In this document: positions 13,964 through 19,899 of the stretch, piece by piece
Layout: every line of letters starts with the position of its first letter
Numbering within the stretch: position 1 is the first letter of the stretch
Source of the DNA: Aureispira sp. CCB-QB1
Lineage (GTDB): Bacteria; Bacteroidota; Bacteroidia; Chitinophagales; Saprospiraceae
Direction: 5' to 3'
Assembly: GCA_945870185.1 (NCBI GenBank)
Contig: CAMBRK010000008.1
Location: 35,702 to 99,701 of the forward strand
Length of the DNA: 64,000 bases
Translations under genes and position numbers: made by a program
Notes under the pieces: generated by a model
The model's input: the letters and a program-made list of their open reading frames with translations, nothing else
Told to the model about the DNA's origin: nothing
The model's database searches: none

Positions 13964-14857
13964 TTATTTTTTAGTGAGTACATATATGATAGAAGTTGCT
14001 TTTTTGACGTTTGACTTTCCTTGAATCAACGCCCTGAGTCCAGTCCAAGCGCCTCTGACCAATCCAAAACGATGTCCCTGATATTTTTCACTTAAGAGTG
14101 CATTGTAAAATGGATCAAATGGCATATCGTGCATACTAGCCACACGAAAACCATTTCGCTCTGCAAAACCCAAAAAAGACTTGGGATGAAAATGCCACAA
14201 ATGCCTAGGTACATCATAAGCTGCCCAAAACGTTTCGTATTGTGACTGATCAAAACTATCATGATTGGGCAATGCAATAATCAATACTCCATCAGCTTTT
14301 AGTAATTGGGAAAATCGCTGTATATATTGGTCAGGACTATACAAATGCTCCAAAACATGCCACAAAGTGATCACATCAAATGAACGGTTTATGGTATCAT
14401 CGAACAATGCTTGTGGTTTATGTACGGTAAGTCCGAATTTTGACTGGCTGTACATTCTGGCTTTATCATCCACTTCTACACCTTCGCATAGATAGCCTTT
14501 GTCTTTCATATATGCTGGAAAATAACCGGTTCCCGATCCTACATCAAGCAGTGATTTACCATGACTCTTCTTTGAAATGAGTTGGTATTTTCTTTCCAAC
14601 ATGATGTCACGTACTTTGTGATAAAGTGTAGCAATGATTCCTTTTTTTGTGTCTGAATGAGAAATGTAATCTTCACTTTGATAATAGCGGCCACAATCTG
14701 CTTCAGCAGGTGGATTTGCCGTATACCTAAAGCCACAATCTTGGCATTCGGATATTTCAAAAGACTCTCCAGATATCGAATGATCTTTAATGGTAGTATA
14801 CTTTTTTACATTTGGTGATAAACAAGCTGTACATTTGGTCAATACAATATTTGGCAT
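13964..14857 (-). CDS. Class I SAM-dependent methyltransferase with N-terminal zinc-ribbon-like motif
   Basis: A 297-residue protein. The first 50 residues carry paired cysteines (CTACLSPNVKKY and CQDCGFRYT), a zinc-ribbon-like pattern often found before methyltransferases of the UbiG/sugar type. The SAM site follows as LLDVGSGTGYFPAYMKDKG with the acidic VEVDD, then DVITLWHVLEHLYSPD, the His-rich motif of this group (Methyltransf_23). Its substrate is unknown; relatives act on quinones, polysaccharide sugars or small molecules. It lies 9 bases upstream of the kinase/M23/aminotransferase fusion, so the two are likely one operon. A TATATTTG box lies 26 bases upstream. Confidence 0.88.
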   Translation of the reverse strand: MPNIVLTKCTACLSPNVKKYTTIKDHSISGESFEISECQDCGFRYTANPPAEADCGRYYQSEDYISHSDTKKGIIATLYHKVRDIMLERKYQLISKKSHGKSLLDVGSGTGYFPAYMKDKGYLCEGVEVDDKARMYSQSKFGLTVHKPQALFDDTINRSFDVITLWHVLEHLYSPDQYIQRFSQLLKADGVLIIALPNHDSFDQSQYETFWAAYDVPRHLWHFHPKSFLGFAERNGFRVASMHDMPFDPFYNALLSEKYQGHRFGLVRGAWTGLRALIQGKSNVKKATSIIYVLTKK

Positions 14858-14882
14858 TTGAAGTATATAATTGATTTAGTCG

Positions 14883-14890
14883 CAAATATA
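14883..14890 (-). promoter_or_regulatory. -7 box for the methyltransferase operon
   Basis: TATATTTG on the minus strand fits TAnnTTTG and lies 26 bases before the ATG at 14857. No good -33 TTG is visible at the right distance, so support is partial. Confidence 0.45.
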
Positions 14891-14917
14891 TTGAGATTCA
14901 CCTTTAAGCTACTAACA

Positions 14918-14951
14918 TTGGTCGATTTATCGCTCTAAAACTTTATATTTG
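14918..14951 (+). promoter_or_regulatory. Plus-strand promoter-like site
   Basis: TTG (14918-14920) and TATATTTG (14944-14951) are 23 bases apart. It would transcribe towards the small gene at 15068, leaving a leader of about 110 bases, and forms a divergent pair with the methyltransferase promoter. Confidence 0.4.
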
Positions 14952-15009
14952 CATTAAATAGTCATATTTTTAGTAACTTTTATGATTTTTTTAACGTTAT
15001 GTTAATGTT

Positions 15010-15036
15010 TTGTGCAACTATTATCAAGTAGCTTTG
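15010..15036 (+). promoter_or_regulatory. Promoter-like site before the small gene
   Basis: TTG (15010-15012) and TAGCTTTG (15029-15036), spacing 16, followed after 31 bases by the ATG of the 71-residue reading frame. The proximity supports that frame being expressed. Confidence 0.45.
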
Positions 15037-15067
15037 TCCTTAAATTTAGAAACTCAAATCCAATTGT

Positions 15068-15283
15068 ATGAATTACAACCAAAAATCTAAACTTATTCTG
15101 ATTGTCCTGGCATTTTGCAGTGTTTTAAGCTGTGTATTTTTAGCTACAAATGCGCCATATTTGGATGCAGGTACATCCCAGTTTGACTTTGTACAACAGT
15201 ATGTAAAAGAGCAAGCTTATCTACCCGAAGTCAAGTTTGTGAAAGAAATATTGCGAAATATTTTCAATGTGATATTTGTTTAA
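15068..15283 (+). CDS. Small protein with N-terminal membrane segment, unknown
   Basis: A 71-residue frame. Residues 8-27 (KLILIVLAFCSVLSCVFLAT) form a membrane segment or lipoprotein-like signal (LSC), followed by a short polar tail with QFDFVQQYVKEQAY. I do not recognise a family. Support for a real gene is the promoter-like site 31 bases upstream and its position between two convincingly annotated genes in an otherwise empty 450-base gap. It could be a small secreted or membrane peptide, or a chance frame. Confidence 0.45.
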   Translation: MNYNQKSKLILIVLAFCSVLSCVFLATNAPYLDAGTSQFDFVQQYVKEQAYLPEVKFVKEILRNIFNVIFV

Positions 15284-15317
15284 ACTAAAAATAGGTACAA
15301 ATCTTTCTGGAACTTCT

Positions 15318-16205
15318 TTATACCATCATCGGTACTTCCATAAGCAATATCTCAGTATTCGTTTGTGCTTTAAGTTGGATCTCGTTAATGTCCCATAAAC
15401 CCAAACCATCCCGAGCAGACAAATCCTGACCATCCACAGTGATATTTCCACTGATTACAAAAACATACAACCCGTTTCCTTCTTTTTTAATGGTATATTT
15501 CTGAATGTTATCCTTGTCCAAAGTACCCAAATGAAACCATGCATCTTGGTGGATCCACACACCTTCGTCGTCAGTGTTTGGACTTAAAATTTGTTGTAAT
15601 TTGTTGTGACGGTCCTGAGCCTTAAGGCTGAGTTGGTCATATCTAGGAGCCACATTCTTTTTGTTGGGAAATAACCAGATTTGAAGAAACTTAACGTCTT
15701 TATCCCTATTTTTATTTTTTTCGCTATGTTGAATACCAGTACCTGCGCTCATCACTTGGATATCTCCATTTTGTATCACTGCAACAGTGCCCATGCTATC
15801 TTTATGCTCTAGATCTCCTTCCAATGGTATAGATATGATCTCCATATTATCATGCGGATGGGTATTGAAGCCCATACCACCACTGACTATGTCATCATTT
15901 AATACTCTGAGTACGCCGAAGTGCATTCTGTCGGGATTATAGTAATTGGCAAAACTAAAAGTGTGATGTGAATCAAGCCAACCATGATTGGCATGACCTC
16001 TTGTATTTGCTCTGTGCAACACTTTATTTTCCATAATATTTGAATTGGTGTAAGGTAAATGATTAAATCCTATATTGTTTTCGTCAATGGGCACTAAAGG
16101 TTCCAGTTCGTCAATTTCATTTTTTATCAAATTAGCTGATAATCCTGAAGCTACTAACATGCTGGTACCCAAAATACCTTGTTTTAAAAAAGATTTCCTA
16201 TCCAT
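15318..16205 (-). CDS. Pirin-family protein with export signal
   Basis: A bicupin of the pirin/quercetinase (YhhW) family. Metal-site motifs are present: HTFSFANYYNPDRMHFGVLRVLNDD, split here as HTFSFANYY and HFGVLRVLND, then GFNTHPHDNMEII and SAGTGIQHSE (residues about 80-165). Pirins bind iron; some are quercetin dioxygenases, others modulate regulators. The N-terminus MDRKSFLKQGILGTSMLVASG resembles a Tat signal (RKxFLK with RK in place of RR), split by a hydrophobic stretch, so this pirin is probably exported, unlike the cytoplasmic majority. The mature domain starts after about residue 55. A perfect 16-base palindrome overlaps its promoter, suggesting repressor control. It is probably monocistronic. 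Confidence 0.9.
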   Translation of the reverse strand: MDRKSFLKQGILGTSMLVASGLSANLIKNEIDELEPLVPIDENNIGFNHLPYTNSNIMENKVLHRANTRGHANHGWLDSHHTFSFANYYNPDRMHFGVLRVLNDDIVSGGMGFNTHPHDNMEIISIPLEGDLEHKDSMGTVAVIQNGDIQVMSAGTGIQHSEKNKNRDKDVKFLQIWLFPNKKNVAPRYDQLSLKAQDRHNKLQQILSPNTDDEGVWIHQDAWFHLGTLDKDNIQKYTIKKEGNGLYVFVISGNITVDGQDLSARDGLGLWDINEIQLKAQTNTEILLMEVPMMV

Positions 16206-16216
16206 TGTAATTAAAC

Positions 16217-16232
16217 ATTTGTTGCAACAAAT
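16217..16232. promoter_or_regulatory. 16-base perfect palindrome, operator candidate
   Basis: ATTTGTTGCAACAAAT is a perfect inverted repeat. It overlaps the downstream half of the -7 box of the pirin gene (TATATTTG, minus strand, 16228-16235), about 12 bases before the ATG at 16205. That is where a dimeric repressor such as a MarR or TetR-type protein would block transcription. No matching regulator gene is adjacent. Confidence 0.55.
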
Positions 16233-16235
16233 ATA
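16228..16235 (-). promoter_or_regulatory. -7 box of the pirin gene
   Basis: TATATTTG on the minus strand, matching TAnnTTTG, 23 bases before the ATG. No -33 TTG is obvious, which is compatible with activator help or a weak promoter. Confidence 0.5.
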
Positions 16236-16367
16236 ATGTCATTTTTAATAAAAAGTTTTAAAAAACTACTTTTAAATCATTTTTACAGTAATTTTGTTAA
16301 ATCCATGTGATTTGTTATACCAGTTGGAAAGTTGGCATCTTACGAAAACATATTAATAGGATTAGAA

Positions 16368-16727
16368 ATGAAAAATATTTTTGGTGAACAACTAAAATTA
16401 TGCTGTACAAAACCTTTGACCGGATTTTACAGAGACGGTTTTTGTAGAACGAACAAAGAAGATAATGGAAAGCATGTAGTATGTGCCATTGTTACAATCG
16501 AATTTCTACAATATTCAAAATCCAAAGGAAATGACTTGATTACTCCCCGTCCGGAATATGGCTTTCCAGGATTAAAACCTGGAGATAAATGTTGCTTATG
16601 TGCTTTGAGATGGAAAGAGGCTTTTGATGCGGGTTGTGCTCCCAATGTTGTGCTAGAAGCCACTGATGAAAAAGCATTGGAATATATCGAGATGGATAGT
16701 CTCATTGGCCATGCTGGAAAAACCTGA
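16368..16727 (+). CDS. DUF2237 family protein
   Basis: A 119-residue small conserved protein of the DUF2237 family. Family hallmarks visible: KNIFGEQLKLCCTKPLTGF, YRDGFCRT, the VVCAIVTIEFLQYSKSKGNDL segment (given as VVCAIVT and FLQYSKSKGNDL), TPRPEYGFPGLKPGDKCCLC and RWKEAFDAGCAPNVVLEAT. The conserved cysteine pairs (CC, CxC, C) could bind metal or form a redox centre. The function is unknown. The ATG at 16368 fits the family; a TTG 36 bases upstream in frame does not. It is not clearly linked to neighbours. Confidence 0.9.
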   Translation: MKNIFGEQLKLCCTKPLTGFYRDGFCRTNKEDNGKHVVCAIVTIEFLQYSKSKGNDLITPRPEYGFPGLKPGDKCCLCALRWKEAFDAGCAPNVVLEATDEKALEYIEMDSLIGHAGKT

Positions 16728-16881
16728 TATTTAAGTTCAGGTTGACAAAAGTGAAGAAATATATGGTAAGAATATCATATTTTTAAACAGAAATTATTAT
16801 TAAGCTGTTTAACCTTTTTGGTTATTTTAATGCTTTAATCAGATACAAAAATACAAAGTAACTATCCTTACTAAAAATCTA

Positions 16882-17232
16882 ATGACACCATTATTCAAAA
16901 AATTAAATTTTAAAAATCATAATAGGGTAGTGGTATTGAATGCACCATCATCATTTGAAACTGAACTAGCTGACCTTGCAGAATTTGCCACAATAGAGAA
17001 AGATATAGTGCAAGGTTCCAAGATGGATTTTGTTTTAATTTTTGTTTTGACACAAGTAGATATTGACAATTCCATAGCATTGGTTGATCCAAAACTTGAA
17101 GGTGATACTGTATTGTGGTTTTGCTATCCAAAAGGCACTTCTAAAAAATATAAGTGCGATTTTTACCCGGATTATGCATTAGAAAATCCCTGCCTGCCCT
17201 ACGGTACGGCGAGGCAGGTATTCCGAAGCTAA
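16882..17232 (+). pseudogene. DUF3052 family gene, 3' end replaced by a repeat element
   Basis: Residues 1-95 follow the DUF3052 family well: a start like PLFKKLNFKNHNRVVVLNAP, a central EGDTVLWFCYPKGTSKKYK. Family members continue for another 45-50 residues through a conserved Gly/Trp/Arg-rich end (a DEDWSALRFR-like motif). Here the reading frame runs straight into the inverted-repeat element at 17165, and the last 22 residues (YPDYALENPCLPYG, then TARQVFRS) are encoded by the element. The family's C-terminal third is gone. The product is likely non-functional or altered. The break coincides exactly with the element's terminus. Confidence 0.8.
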
Positions 17233-17443
17233 ATTTCGTGCCTTTGGCTCGACAAGGTCTGCAAATCAGAATCCGCCGCGGCGGACTATTTATCTTCTGT
17301 AACCGTAGCGGTGCTACGCTTTTCGAATATAAATAGCTGATTTACCTGCCCGCCTACCATGTAGTGGTCAGGCTGGTTGCATTTTAGATTCTTCCCGCTA
17401 AAGCGGGACAGGCTATGACAAAGTTCTAACGCATAATCCGGGT
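17165..17443. repeat. 279-bp inverted-repeat element, copy A
   Basis: The ends are imperfect 20-base inverted repeats: acccggattatgcattagaa at the left and its near-complement (gttagaa-type, one difference) at the right. The inside contains a subterminal hairpin around cctgcctgccctacggtacgg/gaggcagg, the 14-base palindrome TCCGCCGCGGCGGA, and an accgtagcggtgctacg hairpin. Copy B (45616-45894) is the same length in inverted orientation and about 95% identical where I compared them. There is no coding gene for a transposase inside, so it is a non-autonomous element or structured repeat. Both flanking genes are cut off exactly at its ends. Confidence 0.85.
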
Positions 17444-17783
17444 TAAAACTAAAACTAAAAGATATGGGAAGATAAAGTCCAATATATGTTAAGTCTAAAT
17501 TTTGATAATTTATTGATTGAAAGGTGGAAATAAATTCATTAGAACCAGCTTGTTTGATAAAAATCTCCGGACTAAAGCGTATGGGTGCACTATCATCACC
17601 TTCAACAAGTGGTATATCAAATCTCAAACCTCCGTTAAGTCCTGAATTTGTATTTCCTTGGGCTTGCTCAGAATTTAAATTTGCAAAATTTCCACCAGCA
17701 TTAAATCCTACACCTTCTGCATTAATTATTGCAATTTTAAAATAAAAAAGTAGAATAACTAAAATTTTTAATTTTTTCATCAT
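17286..17783 (-). pseudogene. Outer-membrane beta-barrel gene, 3' end replaced by the repeat element
   Basis: A signal peptide (MMKKLKILVILLFYFKIAII) precedes about 105 residues of a PorT-like/OmpA-type barrel (GVGFNAGGNFANL, LRFDIPLV, IRFSPEIFIKQAG, LDLTYIGLYLPISFSF). Such proteins are usually about 190-220 residues with eight strands. Here, after FSF, the frame enters the element at 17443 and the last 53 residues (NPDYALELCHSLSRF and on) are element-encoded, rich in Cys and charged residues and not barrel-like. Half the barrel is missing. The true start is 17783 or 17780 (two adjacent ATG codons). Confidence 0.75.
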
Positions 17784-17935
17784 TTGGTATTTAAAATTAA
17801 TTATTATTTTACAGTACAAAAATAAACATTATTATGACTCTACTTTTAGCTGCTTTCAGCCAAATTTATATTTTAAGTATCAATTGACTTTATTTTTATC
17901 ATGTGATATCGTCATTTGAACAATTTTTATACATT

Positions 17936-18349
17936 TCACACCACCATCCCCATCCTGAATGCGAGTGCTACCAGCTCCGCCACATTTCTGACATCCAATT
18001 TACAATATATGTTGGTCCGGTGGCTTTCCACGGTATGTTTGGATAGGTATAGTGTTTGAGCGATTTCTGCTGTTTTTTTTCCTTCTACTATCAAGGTAAT
18101 GATTTCTATTTCTCTCGTGGACAATTTTTGATATATGTGTTTATTTATTTCTCTAAGAATCAGCTTTTGGAAGTTTTGAAGTCGCACTAGTAATACATCA
18201 TTATGTACCCTATTTTGTGGTTGTATTATATTTGGAATATCTCTTCCATCACCGTTATTTAAAACCATAGATTCTAATTCATACATGGCTTTGATTATTT
18301 CGGGATTGAAATTGTGTTTCATGAAAATCTTGTTAATTATACTCAACAT
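17936..18349 (-). CDS. LuxR-type HTH regulator without receiver domain
   Basis: A 137-residue protein with a C-terminal LuxR/GerE helix-turn-helix (about 75-137): LSTREIEIITLIVEGKKTAEIA, split as LSTREIEIITLIVEG and KKTAEIAQTLYLSKHTVESH, then RTNIYCKLDVRN. The first 70 residues hold no receiver domain, and the phospho-acceptor Asp pattern is absent, so it is either a stand-alone regulator or one controlled by something other than phosphorylation. It is divergent from the ECF sigma gene at 18692 with 342 bases between them and could regulate that operon; this is inference. An in-frame ATG at 18322 is an alternative start. Confidence 0.82.
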   Translation of the reverse strand: MLSIINKIFMKHNFNPEIIKAMYELESMVLNNGDGRDIPNIIQPQNRVHNDVLLVRLQNFQKLILREINKHIYQKLSTREIEIITLIVEGKKTAEIAQTLYLSKHTVESHRTNIYCKLDVRNVAELVALAFRMGMVV

Positions 18350-18691
18350 TGGAGAACAAATCGAAGCAAAGTTTATTGCTCGGTTTTAGATGAAAACAGT
18401 CAATTGTTAATAAAATGATAAAATCTACCATTTATTGCAATACTATTTACCCTGGCCAAAGACTTTTTGCCAAACTTAAAATAAGAGGAGAAAAAATAAA
18501 AATAGTCCACATGATCTACCTGAAAGTTTGCTTTTGCTCGTAAAGTTGCTGTCATTTATTCAAAAATTTAAAGGGTATAAAAAAATGTTTTGTAAATCTT
18601 AAAATATTTTAATAATATCCTTCATGTAAAAAAAATCAAAAATGTAACCTGCTAATGAATTTTTTTTTATCTTCACCCTGTCTAAACCCCA
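18350..18691. other. Divergent intergenic region before the sigma/CHAT operon
   Basis: 342 bases, very AT-rich, between the divergent LuxR-type gene and the ECF sigma gene. It must hold both promoters. I see no TAnnTTTG box close to either gene, which fits with the sigma operon being read by its own ECF factor or by an activator. No gene is visible. Confidence 0.5.
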
Positions 18692-19249
18692 ATGATCATC
18701 GTGGCAGACTGGATCCTAAAAATCAAAACCAACGAAAACGAGGCACTTAAAGAGATTTATATGCTTTGCAGGAAGGACTGTCTGACCTGGCTACAAAAGG
18801 AGTATATGTGTACCGAAGAAGATGCCCTGGATATCTTTCAGATGACCATGATGATCTTGTTTGATAATGTGATCACAGGAAAATTGACATCATTATCTTC
18901 CAATATCAAGACCTATGTCTTTGGAATCGCCAGAAACAAAGCCTTAGAACTACATCGTAGCCGAAAAAATATAGTATCTGATGATTTCATATCTATGGTA
19001 GTTTCTTACGTAATGGACGAAAACGATGATGTCACCGAAGACCAACTCAGTAAAGTGTGTCATTCATTGGACGAATTGGGCGATCCTTGTAAAACAGTAC
19101 TGATACAATATTATTATCATGATAAAAGTATGGACGAAATCACTACTTTGATGAGCTACAAAAATGCGGATACCACCAAAAATCAGAAATACAAGTGCCT
19201 CAAAAGGTTACAAAACATCTATTTTAGTCATACATCTAAAAGTCTTTAA
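18692..19249 (+). CDS. ECF-type RNA polymerase sigma factor
   Basis: A 185-residue sigma-70 family protein. Region 2 (about 12-85) has LTWLQKEYMCTEEDALDIFQ (given in two parts: LTWLQKEYMC and TEEDALDIFQM) and IKTYVFGIARNKALE. Region 4 (about 125-185) has LDELGDPCKTVLIQYYYHDK and MDEITTLMSYKNADTTKNQK with the recognition helix. It directs polymerase to a small regulon. The next gene begins 2 bases after its stop and looks like its anti-sigma partner, and the CHAT protease gene follows, so the three form one operon whose sigma factor may autoregulate. Confidence 0.93.
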   Translation: MIIVADWILKIKTNENEALKEIYMLCRKDCLTWLQKEYMCTEEDALDIFQMTMMILFDNVITGKLTSLSSNIKTYVFGIARNKALELHRSRKNIVSDDFISMVVSYVMDENDDVTEDQLSKVCHSLDELGDPCKTVLIQYYYHDKSMDEITTLMSYKNADTTKNQKYKCLKRLQNIYFSHTSKSL

Positions 19250-19251
19250 AA

Positions 19252-19899
19252 TTGAGAAGCCCGAAGGAAGATATCGAATGGTTGGATCAGTATATCAAAG
19301 GTACTTTGAATGCTACAGAAATTCAGGCACTTGAAGCGCGTTTATCTGTTGAGTCAGACTTAAAAAATGATTTGGAAGTTTTGAAAGTAATGCGACAAGG
19401 CATGCGCGCTGAGGTATTGGCTGATAAACTGGAGATGATGCGAGGATGGGAGGAGGAGATGGTGGAAAATAGAGGATCTAATGGAGGTGAATCAAAATCT
19501 GCTTTGATCATTTCTATAAAAAAATGGATGGCAGCGGCTAGTATCGTATTCTTATTGGGAGCAGGATGGTGGTGGATAGCAAAAGAAAGTAAGCACCAAC
19601 AATATGCCTGGAAAGATGAAGAATTTTATAAATATATACTACATCAAACCGAAAGAAGTAATGAAATAGATAAAGATCAACAAAAAACACTGGCATACAA
19701 TCTATTTACAGCAAAACATTTTTCTGAAGCTAAACCAAAACTGGAGTCTCTTTGGGTAAATCAAAGGGATACTTTAGCTTATTTTTATTTAGGCATAACT
19801 GAGGTGTCATTGGGTAATAAAGAAAAGGCAAAAGCTATTTTTAATGCTAGTGAACTTGTAAACTACCCAACAGCCGAGCTATTAAAACTATGCGAATAA
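19252..19899 (+). CDS. Membrane anti-sigma-like protein with TPR-like periplasmic part
   Basis: A 215-residue single-pass membrane protein. The cytoplasmic N-terminus (EDIEWLDQYIKGTLNATEIQ and following helices) has the look of the anti-sigma domain that binds ECF sigma factors. A membrane segment lies at about residues 91-108 (MAAASIVFLLGAGWWWIA). The periplasmic tail has a TPR-like repeat (LFTAKHFSEAKPKLESL ... YFYLGITEVSLGNKEKAKAIF). The only start in a sensible place is TTG at 19252, two bases after the sigma stop, so expression is probably coupled. Its end overlaps the CHAT gene by 10 bases. Confidence 0.8.
   Translation: MRSPKEDIEWLDQYIKGTLNATEIQALEARLSVESDLKNDLEVLKVMRQGMRAEVLADKLEMMRGWEEEMVENRGSNGGESKSALIISIKKWMAAASIVFLLGAGWWWIAKESKHQQYAWKDEEFYKYILHQTERSNEIDKDQQKTLAYNLFTAKHFSEAKPKLESLWVNQRDTLAYFYLGITEVSLGNKEKAKAIFNASELVNYPTAELLKLCE

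Noticed and set aside
17154..17336. 60-residue frame inside element copy A
   Set aside because: Purely element sequence in a different phase; no homologous frame is kept in copy C, so coding is unlikely.
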